DNA of 64,000 bases from Ottelia alismoides (taxonomy: Eukaryota > Streptophyta > Magnoliopsida > Alismatales > Hydrocharitaceae). The stretch spans positions 1 to 64,000 of the forward strand of contig JAZKJV010002615.1 in the NCBI GenBank assembly GCA_037367405.1. The letters are read 5' to 3'. Shown one piece after another: positions 1 through 11,797 of this stretch. A program made the position numbers and the translations under genes. The number at the start of each line of letters is the position of its first letter. Position 1 is the stretch's first letter. The notes under the pieces were generated by a model. That model saw nothing but the letters and a program-made list of their open reading frames with translations, ran no database searches and was not told the DNA's origin.

Positions 1-812
1 TTGGCTTCGTCAACGAGCAAATTTGATATTTCCTACTCGGTCATTCAATTTCCCTTTTTTAACAAATTTCCAACAAAAGATCATAATTAACCCTCTCTCC
101 ATCCTTTTCCCTCCGCCGCCTCCATGCTCTCCGTCCGAGCCAAAAGTGGAGTGGATTTGTTGAGGGAGTCAGTGGTTGTAATTCCAGTCGTCGTTTCCAG
201 TCCGCGGCGGCGGGAGGTGGCGGGGGGAGCCTCGACCAGGGAGGAAGCTCGCGGCGGGGGGGGGGGGGGGGGGGGGGTTCGAGGAGTTGGGGATCGATCA
301 GTGGGCGGCGTGGTGGGGTGGGGTGGGGCCTTCGAGCAGGGAGAAAGCTCGCGGGCGGAGGGACCTTCCAGCATGGGGGTGCTTCGAGAAGCAGGGGATC
401 GATGGGTGGGTGGGTGGCGCTCGGTGGGGAGGGGGGAGTTCGGCGGGCGGCCGACCGGAGGGGGGGAGTTGCGGGAGAGGATCGGTGCTGGCTGCAGTGG
501 ATGATCGACAGGAGGAAGGGGGATCGGCGGCGGTCAGCTTGGAGCTTGAGCAGGGGAAGGATCGGTGGACCACGGGTAGAGGAGGGGGTATGAAAAGAGG
601 ATGCCATATTTTGTAAATAAGAATGTGTTTTATGGCATTTTTGTCTTTTCTAACAGAAACCGTCAATTTTAACGCGGAACCCAAACGAAATATAACTCAG
701 GGTCATGTCATGTAAGAGTTAAGCATTACTCGGGGTTCCTCATGTAATTCGCGATTATACAGGGTTATGATTGAGATTGAGGAATTACTCAGGGTTATGG
801 GTGTATTATCCC
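1..812. mobile_element. Terminal region of a probable Mutator-like element (left part outside window)
   Basis: A GC-rich block (about 110-600) is followed by an AT-richer tail that repeats phrases such as 'actcagggtcatg', 'actcggggttc' and 'actcagggttatg', and ends in GGGTGTATTATCCC at 799-812. Read inward, this end begins GGGATAATACACCC, the style of plant Mutator-like terminal repeats. It stops exactly where copia integrase coding begins (813). I infer insertion of a MULE into a copia element whose other half would lie left of the window. The ORFs here are compositional artefacts of GC-rich DNA. The other end and the TSD cannot be seen, so the class is uncertain. Confidence 0.4.
256..277. 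repeat. Poly-G tract of 22 bases
   Basis: An uninterrupted run of about 22 G lies in the GC-rich arm of the terminal element. Such runs are prone to length error in sequencing and can form G-quadruplexes. Confidence 0.9.
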
Positions 813-813
813 T

Positions 814-3255
814 TTATCTATTATTGATGATTATTCCAGGATGGTGTGGGTGTATTTTATGAAGCACAAGAGCGAAGCATTTCAGACCTTCAGGCAGTGG
901 AAGATCTTGGTGGAAAATCAGACTTCTAAGAAGGTGAAGCGTCTTCGCACAGATAACGGACTGGAGTTCTGTTCATCAGAGTTCAATGAGTTCTGCAAGG
1001 AGGAGGGTGTTGCGAGACATCTTACCATTAGAGATACGTCACAACAAAACGGAGTTGCTGAACGAATGAACAGAACGCTTCTGGAGAGAGCAAGGTGCAT
1101 GCTCTCTAATGCTGGACTTGGTAGAGCATTCTGGGCTGAAGCTGTGAATACAGCCTGTTACTTGGTGAATCGGAGTCCCGCGTCTGCCATTGATTGCAAA
1201 ACACCCATGGAGGTATGGTCTGGTAATCATGCTGATTATTCTATTTTACGAGTCTTTGGTTGTGCTGCTTATTATCATGTTAGTGAAGGAAAGTTAGAAC
1301 CAAGGGCAAAGAAAGGGGTGTTTACAGGATATGGTGCAGGAGTGAAGGGGTATAGAATCTGGTCCTCTTCTGAGCATAGAATTATTGTTAGCAGGAATGT
1401 TACTTTTGATGAGAATTCCGTGCTTCACTCGAGTAGTGAGTCTGTTGATGCAGGGACAAGTGATGATGTGTCCGAACAGGTGGAGTTCGAACTGACACCA
1501 AGTAGTGATAACGCAGTTGGTCACACCACTCCTGATCAGGCTGGTGTTGAACAGCCTGAAGCAGAGCAACCAGAAGAGAGGCAACCTAGTATTGCTACTG
1601 ATCGGCCTCGTAGAGAGATACATCCACCGCAGAGATACGGATTCGAAGACATGGTTGCATTTGCACTGCAGGTTGCGGAGGAGGCAGAGTCACCAGAACC
1701 CTCCACTTACAGGGAGGCAATATCTGGGGCAGAATCTGAGCAGTGGATTGCTGCTATGGGTGAGGAGATGGAGTCTCTTCACAAGAATCAGACATGGGAA
1801 CTTGTCAAATTGCCAAAGGGGAGGAAGATCGTTGGATGCAAATGGGTCTTCAAGAAAAAGACAGGAATTTCAGACAGTGAAGGCATCAGATACAAAGCAC
1901 GCCTAGTTGCAAAGGGTTACAGTCAGAAGGAAGGTGTGGATTACAACGAGATATTTTCTCCTGTTGTAAGACATACATCCATCAGGGTGCTACTAGCTCT
2001 TGTAGCACATCAAGACTTGGAGCTGGAGCAGTTAGATGTGACGACAGCCTTCTTACATGGTGAACTCGAAGAAGACATTCTTATGAGCCAACCAGAGGGA
2101 TTCCTATCTCAGGGTAAGGAAGATCATGTATGTAGATTGAAGAAGTCTTTGTATGGGCTTAAGCAGTCTCCCAGGCAATGGTACAAGAAGTTTGATAGTT
2201 TCATGACTGATCATGGGTTCAACAGGAGCCCATACGATTGTTGTGTTTACCACAACAAGGTGGAGGATGGATCCTTCATCTATCTGTTACTGTACGTCGA
2301 TGATATGCTGATTGCTGCCAAACAGAGGAGTACCATAGATGATCTGAAGAAGCTCCTTAGTTCAGAATTTGACATGAAGGATCTTGGTGCAGCGAAGAAG
2401 ATTTTAGGGATGGAGATCATTAGAGATCGTGCAGAAGGGAAACTTTTCTTATCTCAGAAGAACTACATTGAGAAAGTTCTACTGAGATTTGGGATGTCTA
2501 CAACCAAGCCTTTAAGTACTCCATCCGCTTCAAATATTCATCTCTCAGTTTCTTTTGCACCACAGTCAAATGCTGATAAGGAATACATGTCACGTGTTCC
2601 CTATGCCAGCGCAGTTGGGAGTCTTATGTATGCCATGGTATGCACAAGACCTGACATCGCTCATGCTGTGAGCGTTGTTAGTAGATTCATTGGTAACCCA
2701 GGAAAGGAGCACTGGCAGGCAGTCAAGCGGATTTTCCGCTATCTGAAAGGAACAACAGACATTGGCCTCATTTATAGAAGTGATTCAGAGTGCTTGGTTG
2801 CTGGATATTCAGATTCAGACTATGCAGCAGATATTGATGGGAGGAGATCGATGACAGGCTACGTCTTCACTTTAGGGAATTCGGTCATCAGTTGGAAGGC
2901 TACCTTACAGCCATCGGTTACTTTGTCTACTACAGAGGCAGAATACATGGCACTGACAGAGGCTGCAAAGGAAGGCATTTGGCTGAAGGGCTTACTTGGA
3001 GACCTCGGTCTGCAACAAAATCAGGCTATAGTATATTATGACAGTCTTAGTGAAATATGCTTAGCCAAGGATCATGTTCATCATGAGAGAACCAAGCACA
3101 TAGATGTCAGATATCACTTCATTCATTCTGAGAAGAGGATCAAGGTGAAGAAGGTTGGTACAGCAGATAATCCAACTGATATGTTCACGAAGACGGTTCC
3201 TGGGAGTAAGTTCAAACATTGTTTGGACTTGCTCAATGTCGACAGTTGGGAGTAG
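814..3255 (+). CDS. pol: Copia polyprotein fragment: integrase, reverse transcriptase, RNase H
   Basis: An open frame of about 814 codons runs to TAG at 3253-3255; the first ATG at 841 is internal to integrase, so no true start is present. In order: an integrase core remnant with the conserved DDYSR lead-in, the TDNG aspartate and the QQNGVAER glutamate region; a long acidic linker; a copia RT with [12 protein letters not shown] and the catalytic YVDD; and an RNase H with [22 protein letters not shown] and the HIDVRYHFI tail. No stop or frameshift interrupts the 2.4 kb, which suggests a fairly young insertion. Without gag, protease and a 5' LTR in view it cannot be called autonomous. Confidence 0.93.
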   Translation, partial: LSIIDDYSRMVWVYFMKHKSEAFQTFRQWKILVENQTSKKVKRLRTDNGLEFCSSEFNEFCKEEGVARHLTIRDTSQQNGVAERMNRTLLERARCMLSNAGLGRAFWAEAVNTACYLVNRSPASAIDCKTPMEVWSGNHADYSILRVFGCAAYYHVSEGKLEPRAKKGVFTGYGAGVKGYRIWSSSEHRIIVSRNVTFDENSVLHSSSESVDAGTSDDVSEQVEFELTPSSDNAVGHTTPDQAGVEQPEAEQPEERQPSIATDRPRREIHPPQRYGFEDMVAFALQVAEEAESPEPSTYREAISGAESEQWIAAMGEEMESLHKNQTWELVKLPKGRKIVGCKWVFKKKTGISDSEGIRYKARLVAKGYSQKEGVDYNEIFSPVVRHTSIRVLLALVAHQDLELEQLDVTTAFLHGELEEDILMSQPEGFLSQGKEDHVCRLKKSLYGLKQSPRQWYKKFDSFMTDHGFNRSPYDCCVYHNKVEDGSFIYLLLYVDDMLIAAKQRSTIDDLKKLLSSEFDMKDLGAAKKILGMEIIRDRAEGKLFLSQKNYIEKVLLRFGMSTTKPLSTPSASNIHLSVSFAPQSNADKEYMSRVPYASAVGSLMYAMVCTRPDIAHAVSVVSRFIGNPGKEHWQAVKRIFRYLKGTTDIGLIYRSDSECLVAGYSDSDYAADIDGRRSMTGYVFTLGNSVISWKATLQPSVTLSTTEAEYMALTEAAKEGIWLKGLLGDLGLQQNQAIVYYDSLSEICLAKDHVHHERTKHIDVRYHFIHSEKRIKVKKVGTADNPTDMFTKTVPGSKFKHCLDLLNVDSWE

Positions 3256-3328
3256 CCCCAAGGAGGGGATGGCGGCGGCACGGCGAAGCTTAGCGAAGCT
3301 TCTCAGAGGATCAATTCAAGGTGGAGAT

Positions 3329-3774
3329 TGTTGATATGCCTTGAATCCTAACCATCTGATCCAGGTTGAAGAACTGCATATGCATCCCCCTGCCGTACCA
3401 TACCCCAACAAGACGGGGTCTCGCTGCCCGGTCAGCGAGGCTGTGGGGGGGTCTAGGGGGGAGCAGGTGCGCCCCCCCTGCGGGGGTGTGGGGGCAGCGC
3501 CCCCGGCGAAAATTTTATGGAGCGGTTCTATTTGTATTCGGGTATTTGGATCCTTCTATTTTTAGGGATCCGTCTGTATGGGAGTGCTATATATAAACTC
3601 CTTAGGGTTAGGGTTTTAAGTATCCTCTGTATTCATCCTTTTCTCTACATAGTGAAACCGATCGCCGCCGCCCAAGGACGTAGCCCAGTTACGGGTGAAC
3701 CTTGTAAATCCGTGTGTTTGCGTTCTTGCTTGTTTGATCGTGTTTGTGCGTGTTCGCTTCCGCGATTCGCAACA
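3329..3774 (+). repeat. 3' LTR of the copia element
   Basis: The LTR begins TGTTGATATGCC immediately after the polypurine tract and ends CGATTCGCAACA, giving the TGTTG...CAACA terminal inverted repeat typical of copia LTRs; length 446 bp. The following five bases (AATCC, 3775-3779) would be one copy of the target duplication. The first third is GC-rich with C and G runs; the second half carries a TATA box. Confidence 0.85.
3588..3597 (+). promoter_or_regulatory. Probable LTR TATA box
   Basis: TATATATAAA lies in the second half of the LTR, followed by 'ctccttagggttaggg'. This position fits the U3/R boundary of a plant copia LTR. In a 3' LTR it would drive transcription outward to the right, towards the 3' end of the gene at 4865-5531. 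Confidence 0.5.
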
Positions 3775-4864
3775 AATCCACATCTGTCTAGTAAGCCCCA
3801 GAGATGATTATCCATGTATATGTGCAACCCCATGATTTCAATGTGATTTTACCATCAATCCACCAGTGTGGTCACATACTTAGCCAGATGTTTTCTGACC
3901 ATCAGCTTAGTTCGACAAAGCCATCGAATTTGACGGAAACCTTGAACAAAACTCTGATACATCTTTGTTAACTCGAACATCCAAACCAGACAGCCTCACA
4001 GAAAAATGCTAGAAAGGCTGCATATCAAAACCAGAATAGAGAGAGGATATGAGAATTAGCAGAACCAAGAAAGAAGTTATGAAATCGAACACCTGCATCT
4101 TGTTGGAAGTTGATGGCTTAATTCTGGAAGCTGGTGATGTAAAATTTAAAGAAGAGGTTACTCAGAGAGACAACAATCCATTTCGAATTGTGGCAAACTT
4201 CAGCAGTTCCCAATACAGTCCAAATTGAACACTGATTCTAAAGCATTTAAGAACAATCATGTGCAGAGATAATCGATCCGCCAGCCCACAACTATTGGAC
4301 TTTTCTACTCACTAATAACTGGTGCAGAACACTATCAAGAACCACAGAGGACATGCAATCAGTCGCAAGCGAATGCAGCACAAAGATGCTATCTAAAATA
4401 ACAAAAGAAATTGCAGAACAATCTGTCTTCCTGAACATTCATGTATATCTGATCATGCAAATTGTCTAAAAAAGATGCACAATTATGCAAGCCAATTAGT
4501 TAAAACAGACCAGCTTTGTTTGATCTTAACTTCAGTACCAACTTCTACTATTTTCTAACCTTCAGTTTTATTATGCAAAACATTAGGATCGTTATAACAG
4601 AACAACCCAAGAGCGGATTTAGCTCTTATTTCTTTAACACAATGCGAGCATATAAATGGAGATTAAAACAAAGATAGAAATGGAAATTGAAACAAAACCT
4701 ATAGCAACGGGTGTTCATTAGTCTCACATAAGCACACATTACGAAAGAAAAGGAAAAGAAAAATAGTTAATAGGTTGCATCTCCCCCTCCTCAACATTCC
4801 AAAATCACACGATGATCAAATACAAAATTAAAGAAAGGTGAAATATTTAAAAGATATATAGTGT
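3775..4864. other. Intergenic, no gene recognised
   Basis: AT-rich unique-looking sequence between the copia LTR and the stop codon of the minus-strand Nudix-like gene. It could include that gene's 3' untranslated region. No ORF, RNA gene or paired repeat was found. Confidence 0.5.
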
Positions 4865-5531
4865 CTATGAATGAGAGGGAGGGGGAGGAAGAGGTGGAGG
4901 TTCCTCACCTCCAAAGACCCACTTCCAGTAATGCTTCTTGACGACGACGACCTTCCCGTCTTGATCATCATGGTCCTCACCGGACTCGCCAGTCTCGAAC
5001 TCGCCCTCCTCGGGCAGACCGTCGACGCGGGCGTCGACGGAGTGGAGGACGTACCTGGCGGGGAGGCCCGGATAGGAAGCGGAGGGGCGGTCCTCGACGT
5101 GCGTGGAGTAGGTGCCGGGGAGGATGGTGGCGGTCCTGCCGTCGAGCTCCTCGGCGACGGCGCGGGCGACGGCGAGGTGGATGGGCTCGTTGGGGCGCAT
5201 TTTCTCGGAGAGGGGGCGGCCGCGGGGGCGGAGGGAGCCGTCGGAGAGGAGCTGGTGGGACTCGACGAGGACGGCACCAGCGGGGTTGCGGACGCGGACG
5301 GAGGCGACGTGGACGGTGCGGACGAGGGGCAGGGGATCGAGGGAGGTCTCCCCGAGGGAGAGCTCGAGCCAGAGGTTGTGGACGGACTTGGTGCCCGGTC
5401 GGACGCCCCAGGCGGAGAGGGAGTCCGAGGGCAGACGAGGGCGGAGCCACTCCGACAGCGACTCCGCGAAGGGAAGGCCAGAGGGGCCGAAGTCTGCGCC
5501 GGAGAGGGCTTGGCGTGGCGCCGCCTCCCAT
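4865..5531 (-). CDS. Conserved plant protein with a Nudix-like region; start unresolved
   Basis: The minus frame ends at TAG (4865-4867) and reads as conserved protein from about GADFGPSG, through SEWLRPRLPSDS and WGVRPGTKSVHNLWLELS, to YPGLPARYVLHSVDA and KKHYWKWVFGG. The GRPLSEKMRPNEP...ARAVAEEL stretch resembles a Nudix box but has A where the REUXEE motif has its first E, so catalysis is doubtful. A proline-rich tail closes the protein. The open frame extends upstream to about 5728 without an ATG; an ATG at 5531-5529 (MGGG...) is in another frame. Either an upstream exon supplies the start, or a small indel in the GGC-rich tract broke the gene. Codon use is strongly GC-biased, as in many monocot genes. 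I recognise the protein type but not a named function. Confidence 0.65.
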
Positions 5532-5685
5532 GATGGGCCGGACCAGGTACACCCACCAGGCTCTCGTATCCTGCAAGGGGTACCACCATTCCTCTTTATT
5601 TCTTCCTCTTCTTTTTTTTCTTTTAAAATCAACGCCCTCTTTTTCCTCTTTTTGTGGTGGTGTTTGCTTTGGAATTGCCTTCTTA

Positions 5686-5928
5686 AGCCCTCTTTGGTTG
5701 GAGAATAAGCTCTGGAATAAGGTGTCAATTCTCCTTCCGGTTCTCAGTGGTACGACTATTCCCCATTATTCCATCTTATTTCACTCTTATTCCTATCTTT
5801 ATCCCACCTTACCTACCTTTATTTCGTATTATTCTCTTTATTCCTATCCTCCAGCCGAACAAAGAATAGACCCTTATTCTCCTTATTCCCCATCCTTATT
5901 CATGCTTATTCCCGAACCGAACGGGCCC
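5686..5928. mobile_element. Harbinger/PIF-type MITE, 243 bp
   Basis: The ends are imperfect inverted repeats: AGCCCTCTTTGGTTGGAGAA on the left, and the right end read inward GGGCCCGTTCGGTTCGGGAA, both followed by TAAG. TTA flanks both sides (5683-5685 and 5929-5931), as expected for the TWA target preference of PIF/Harbinger elements. It sits just upstream of the minus-strand Nudix-like gene and may lie in its leader or promoter. Confidence 0.75.
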
Positions 5929-5931
5929 TTA

Positions 5932-8177
5932 GTGCTTATTCGTATTAATATTATTGATTAATTCTTAATTCTTAATTCTTATTCCTCTCCTTGTATATTT
6001 CTCCTCAAGAGATATTTGGATAGTATCCCTCACATTTCTCCAGGAGCGCTCCACCCATTGCTGGAGGGCTTTGTATACTCACAGCAAAGATGGCATAGAC
6101 CTATATTCTCATACCCAAGATCCAAAACAACTCCTGCCCTTATTTTATTCACATTGTAAAGCTGGAAGAAGGTTTGTCATTTTTAACAAAAAATTGTGGC
6201 TCTTGTATATAACTTGTAACATCCCGAGCTAGCTCTTAGGACAATTATTAAGGAAAATTGATCTCTTTTGGATTTGGTCCCGATTAAATTTATTTTTTTC
6301 TATCTATTGTATTTTCCAATTGTTAGTTCTTATCTTCTATGAGTTGTGATACTAGATAAGATATTCCATGAACAACTACAGATCGACGACTATCAATTAG
6401 AACCATTTGAGGGACAACATGGTAAGTCATTCGTGTTAATGATAATGTAATGTCGTGGCGCAAACTTGGAGCTGTTGTATGCCGAGAAGTGGCTGTGACA
6501 ATTAGTTGGATTTAACTTATTTTTAACATGTTGGAAACCAACCAAAATGCTAAAAACTAAGTTCTTACATTGTAAACCCATATTGTGATCACTAACTCTT
6601 GAATTTTGCATCATCCAAAGACTTAATTATATATATGAGTTTTTGCTCTCTTTGTCTCTTCTTTTCTTTATTAGAGAAATAGGAAGCTGAACCTCCTTGA
6701 TCATAAATTTCCATAGAGGTTCATGAATTTATCCAAGCTATCATAGTCCACTAGAAATCTATAGCACACATGCTATGTATAAGACTCATTTCTAAATTGC
6801 TTGAAGGTCTTCTCGCACTCGATAGAGACTTCTTTGCTTTCCAAGTTCGTTAGATGCCTTGGGACCATTCCCTTTGTCAAACTATGATGTCGTAGTTTAG
6901 AGAGATAAAAACTTATCAATACAAAAAGATGCAAGAATTTTGAATGAATGTGTGGTGTTATTTTTTTACTTGGTAAGTTCAAAGTCGAAAAAAGGATATG
7001 GTGAAGATTTTAGATTTCCAAATTAACGTGCAAATATATCATTGTTGTATGTTTACGAATGTAATGTTGTTTTTATGACTTTTAATTTATTTATATTTTT
7101 TATTTTTAGTTTTACAATTTTGTATTTTTAATAGAAAAAATAGAGAATAAATAAAAAGATTTTTGAAAAATAATTTGAAGAGAGGATAAGCATGGATTGC
7201 ATAATAGATTTCTATGTCAAATTGTGCTCCACAAATCCAACATGCATTTTCCCTTAAATTCTATGCACAAGGAATCCAGAATGCATTTTTTGTAATTATC
7301 AATGATGTATAAATAGAATATAATGGATGTACTGTTTTTGTTTTTTCAATTTAAATATGAAAATGTAATATTTTTGAAAATTAAAAACATCAATACAATA
7401 TATAATGAAATAAAGCTACTGTCTTTTTTTGAATTTTTGAAAATAAGATGAATATATTAAAAATATAGAAACCCTGACTTGATGTCTTCTAATATTTAAA
7501 CAAAGCAAATCATGTCAGCTAATTTCATAAAAGTCGCATATAAAAGACAAATAAAAGACCTATCTATGACTGTTTTTAGTTTTAAGAAATGATGCAATAT
7601 TTGTCGTAGGAAAATCACACAAGTAATACAAAGAATAATCAATTCAAAGCATGATATTTAATGAATTTTCCGAATTTCCTATGCTAAAAGTTTCCTGCAT
7701 TAATACTTCACAATAACTTCCATACTTTTTAGAGATGTGTTTGAATTTAAAGTGAATAAATAGTTCAAGATTCTATGTTTCAATTAAAATATCATAGAAT
7801 ATCAAGTATATCTCCAAAATATATTAGCAATATGTCAAAATAAAGAGAATTAATATGTCTACGAAATGAAATAAAATTGTATTTATCATATTTGTGCTTT
7901 GAATTTAAAATGAATAAGTAACCAATGTTCTTAAGGGTATAATTGCAAACAAAAAATAACTGTGACAACGTTAAAAAAACTTAGCTCAAGGGTGTCTTTA
8001 TAATTATATGTTTTCGTCTGGAATCTCTTACAAAATGCCCCAAGCAGAGAATATATAAATGTAGTTCAGTCACATGTAGATTGTGCGTGACTACGACTTT
8101 AGATCTAAACGATTGAGGATGGTCTTCCTAGTGCTGATCATGTAGCGTAGAGATAGCCACGTGTAACTTGTTTGGTG
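5932..8177. other. AT-rich intergenic DNA
   Basis: No coding region is supported. The phrase TGTAACATCCCGAGCTAG at about 6220 resembles an LTR start, but no partner was seen. The rest is AT-rich with short ORFs of random character. Confidence 0.5.
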
Positions 8178-8854
8178 CACTACTGGAATACACTATATAA
8201 TACGTATTAATACGTATCCGTCGAAGAAAGAAGCATCGACAGAAAAATTATTGTAAAAGATATTTGCGGCGGTCGACTATTTACCGTTGAGTACACTGAC
8301 CCGCCGCAAACATACTAACCGCTGAGAATATGTGTTTTCCAAAGACAGTAAACCACCACCAATAATATATTTCTCGATGGCTATGATAACCATTGAGTAT
8401 AGTTAGAACCTATATTCGGCGGTCAGCTGATCGATGATAACGGTAGTTGCAATGAAAAAAAATATAGCATAAGTTGTTGTTCAGCAACATCAACAGTAGC
8501 GTTAGTTGTTCCTCCTCCTCCTATTCCTCATGTTCCTCCTCATCATAACATCAGATAATTTAATAAGCAATACTAAATCCATGCCATCATACAATTTAAC
8601 AAGCAATCAGAAATTTAATATGCAAAATGCTGAATGATATGCAATTCATAAGCAATCATATCGCAAACTTGACAAACATATAACTTAAGAAAACCATGTT
8701 CATAATGAGCACATGACTATAATGAGCACATGACTGACATGCTACAATATTAATTGATCTTATATACACAACATCCAACACTTTCTGCTATATATAATTG
8801 GATGGTCACGATGGGGGTGCATTCTCCTCGGGTGGGGGAGTGGGGTTGTGTGGA

Positions 8855-9031
8855 TCACGAGGTGGAGGAACATTTACTCGTGTTGACGGCTGACAGATGT
8901 TCCACCAACCTAGACATCTGCAGCATCACTTGTGAGTTTTGCTGCAGTATCTCCCTTAACTGGTCCTCTCTCTTGTTCGTCCTATCCATATCCTTTGTCA
9001 ACATGGTGAATGTTTCTTTCAGCTGATCGAA
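8855..9031 (-). pseudogene. Coiled-coil tail of a CACTA-type transposase ORF (remnant)
   Basis: The minus strand reads about 58 residues from FDQLKETFTMLTKDMDR through NKREDQLREILQQNSQ to VEHLSAVNTSK and a TGA. The hydrophobic heptad pattern indicates a coiled coil, as found in the C-terminal part of CACTA-linked plant transposase families. Two TAG codons lie directly upstream, so the frame is dead. The assignment rests on composition and context, not on a catalytic motif. Confidence 0.35.
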
Positions 9032-10202
9032 CTACTATTGTGACATGCCACCACTGTTGGTCCCAAATCAAGTCTACTTGGTGGAAGAAGCACTACCAAG
9101 AAGAACACGTCACGAATGTTGTAAAAGGGTGGAAATACTAATCGAAAAGCATACTCGCTCAATTAGTCCGGAGTTTTTTGATTTGAAGGTGCATGGATCT
9201 TGATGAAGTCGACCATGCAATCCTACAAAGTGAGGTGAATATTCAGCAAAGTGTCCCGTGTAGTACTATTCATGTACTAATCAATAACTACATGCATGGG
9301 CTTCAACACATGTCTCATGAATAATGTCTTGCTCCCATCCTTATCTGTCATTTATCATGTAATCTCAAATAGTCTATCTATTGAGTGAATACCAACAAAA
9401 TGGATTAGTTGTATGGATAGCCGAAGCCTGCGAATGGGTTCTGGGGTGAACAGAGGGCTGTCAGAGTCGAGAATGTGGAGCCCTAAGTGGGCTCTCCTCC
9501 GTCATGGATGGAGGAAAATTCTCGGGGTGGTGGAGGTACTAGAGAAAGAGGAGCGATGATCTAGACCCCCTGCGAAGGTCGGGGTTTTCTGGCGAAGGGG
9601 ATGGTGTAGTGCATAGACGGTGAAAGTAGGTGTGTGCATTCAATTAATTCAAAGAAATCAAATAAAAAATCAAATAGCATTACCTGGAAGGTTCGAGGAG
9701 GAAGAAGGCGGAGTGGAAGCTTGGGTTGAGGTTCCGATGAACCTTGGATCATCGCTCTACCTGGGCAGCTACTCCAGAGGACTCCAATAGACGGAATCAA
9801 TCGTGACATAGCCATGGTGTCCAAGGGTCAACACTCGGGGTTGCCAATTGTCATCACTTTTCGATTCCTCCTCCCCTTGCCACGGGGAGGGGAAGAAGGT
9901 TGGGTTGCATTTCCTTGGAATGGTGGACGAGGTGGAAGAGGGGAGAAGATGGTGGTTTTTTGGAGGAGGTGATCGGTTACAAAAGGGTGGTCGAGGGTTT
10001 TGATACGGTCAAGTGAAGGCTCTAGAGGATCGGGATTCATGAATGAAGGGTCACACGAGAGTGAGGGAAGATAGGACCACATGGTGGTGGCGTTAGGTCA
10101 TGGATAGGAGGTAGGATGTGGCTGTAAAAATGGAAGGGGGCAAGGTGTGGCGAGGGGCAACGTGGGTGACAGGAAGTTACGAGAGGTGGAAGAAGACTCG
10201 AG

Positions 10203-10230
10203 GGTCGTTGGATCGTGTGATCCAACGACC
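10203..10230. repeat. Perfect 12-bp inverted repeat with 4-base loop
   Basis: GGTCGTTGGATC at 10203-10214 and GATCCAACGACC at 10219-10230 are exact reverse complements around GTGT. It lies near the presumed right side of the CACTA relic. Confidence 0.85.
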
Positions 10231-10330
10231 TAGATGGAGGCGGGTGTGGACGATCCAGATCAGATCTGGAGATTATTGTTTGAAATTTCTTTGCAGAGAT
10301 TATTGTTATAATGATATCATGTACCTAAAT

Positions 10331-11280
10331 TGAGCAGTTACGAAATCTTTTTCCTTTTTTATAAAGAGAGTTTTGGACCTAAAAAAGTATAAAATTACTC
10401 GGAAACTTTGCAGACGCTTATTCCAGGCACGAAATGTTTGTTTCATGCCATAAGTAACCTTTAACTATCAAAAGAGTAGGAATCGAGAGTTTGTCTTATG
10501 TATCCTTCATCTTTGCTATAGCCACATAAAAACAAACACAAGCCTAAGTTAACTGCTATCAAGAGCTTCATTAGACGGTAACGAGAACATCAGTAGGATT
10601 CTTAGCTGTTGTTGAGAGCAGCCTCCCTTCCCCATATAGTTGTTAGCAAAACGCTGATCAACTTGTTCTAAGAGCTAAGTTGCTGCAATTGTACAGAACA
10701 AGTATGGTGGATTACCTACCCGAATGGCTCTCTGATGGCTAGATTTCCATGATAGTCTAGCAACTTGTCTGTGTACATGATTTATACATGCGTGCTAGAG
10801 AGAGAGTGTGTGTTGCAGAATACAGATGAACTTGAAAAGAAATTAATGTACGGGAGGGGAAGGTCTGCAATGATGGAAGTAATAAGCATAATGCTGTCGT
10901 CGTGTATTTGTCTGCAGAGGGAGTGGCGAATAGAACCGAGGAGGGAGGGAGTGCATGATATGATATGATGATATGATAGGATGGGTGCAATAATAATAAT
11001 AGATTAATATATATTTTTTTTATAATGGAAGGCAGAAGCAGCAAGAAGGTACGCACGCTGGCAGATGATACTTACTGCTGCATGCGACTTTTCAGGTCTG
11101 CGCAGACGATTGCAAAAGGACGACCGACGACACCGCTGACGATCTCCTCTCCTTTTCGCGCAAATCCGCTGCCACGGTCCAACCTTCTTCTTCTGCATCG
11201 CCCGTCTGACGTGGCACAAGTAAAGTAATTCTTATCATACATAAGCTGACTGATCCTGATCACTTTATTATCTCGATGGA
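10331..11280. other. Intergenic, no gene recognised
   Basis: Mixed-composition sequence between the CACTA relic and a LINE. Short purine-rich and TAATAA runs are visible around 10990. No coding or RNA feature is supported. Confidence 0.45.
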
Positions 11281-11419
11281 TTATCTTGTTGTTTTCTTTT
11301 GCTGGGTAAGTAAAATTTTGTATTCAACTGTAAGTAAATATTACAAGGAGCAGCAACATGTTAACTAAGATCAAAAAGTTGTTTACTAGATCTTAGGACA
11401 TCAAAAACTAGAGACCAGC

Positions 11420-11797
11420 TTACTCTTCCAAAATAAGGATCGTATTCACAATAGAGGTAACCACCATATGTAATGGGTTGCTGGAACCATCAGCCCATCG
11501 AAAGTTCCTTTCGCGCCAAACGCTCCAAACAGTAATGGCAAGCAGGCAACTAAGCCTTTCGCGAGTAACCTGAGAGGCAAAAGAGCTAATCCACTCCAAG
11601 GAATCCTTGAGCGAGACCAAAGGGGGTGGAGGTAAGCCTGCTCTCGAGCATGCCTCCTCCCAAATGGTCACCACCACGTGGCATCTGAACCAAAGATGGA
11701 TGTGAGACTCCGATTCTAATAGGCAGAGGTAACACAAGGTTGGCGAGCAGATACCGAACTTAGCGAGTCGATCGGTGGTGGAAAGGTGCCCCTTCAC
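11420..11797 (-). pseudogene. LINE ORF2 C-terminal zinc-binding domain (zf-RVT)
   Basis: The minus frame contains TTDRLAKFGI, then C-x2-C (CYLC) and ESHIHLWFRC, ending with LAITVWSVWRERNFR. This is the zf-RVT pattern at the C-terminus of plant LINE ORF2. It is in a different frame from the RT at 12236-13993, so at least one frameshift lies between. Confidence 0.8.

Larger units (their letters stand above)
813..3774 (+). mobile_element. Ty1/copia retrotransposon, 5' part missing, 3' LTR present
   Basis: The order integrase, reverse transcriptase, RNase H, polypurine tract and LTR identifies a Ty1/copia element. The first recognisable coding is the integrase core just after position 812, so the 5' LTR, gag, protease and N-terminal integrase are absent from the window. 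The polypurine tract (about 3318-3328, AAGGTGGAGAT) directly precedes the LTR start TGTTG. RT wording ([20 protein letters not shown]) resembles the Tork/Tnt1 branch. The loss of the 5' half coincides with the Mutator-like end at 1-812, so the element may be split rather than truncated. Confidence 0.95.
8178..10330. mobile_element. Decayed CACTA (En/Spm) element, left end clear, right end approximate
   Basis: CACTACTGGAATACACTATA at 8178 is a CACTA-type terminus. It is followed by short motifs in both orientations (GGCGGTCGACTATTTACCG, CCGCCGCAAA, TTCGGCGGTCAGCTGATCG), the subterminal repeat style of plant CACTA elements. A degenerate coiled-coil reading frame lies at 8855-9031. The interior to 10330 is GC-richer without an intact transposase. 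The right terminus was not found, so the end is a guess. Confidence 0.5.

Noticed and set aside
59..616. Long overlapping ORFs on both strands, rich in Pro, Arg, Gly and Ser
   Set aside because: They arise from GC-rich, low-complexity DNA of a transposon arm; no domain, and all frames look equally open.
813..3774. Integrated plant pararetrovirus
   Set aside because: Integrase before RT, and a TGTTG...CAACA LTR, identify a copia retrotransposon; no movement or coat protein is present.
11025..11263. Short ORFs on both strands near the LINE 3' end
   Set aside because: No domain, outside the element, and without coding signature.
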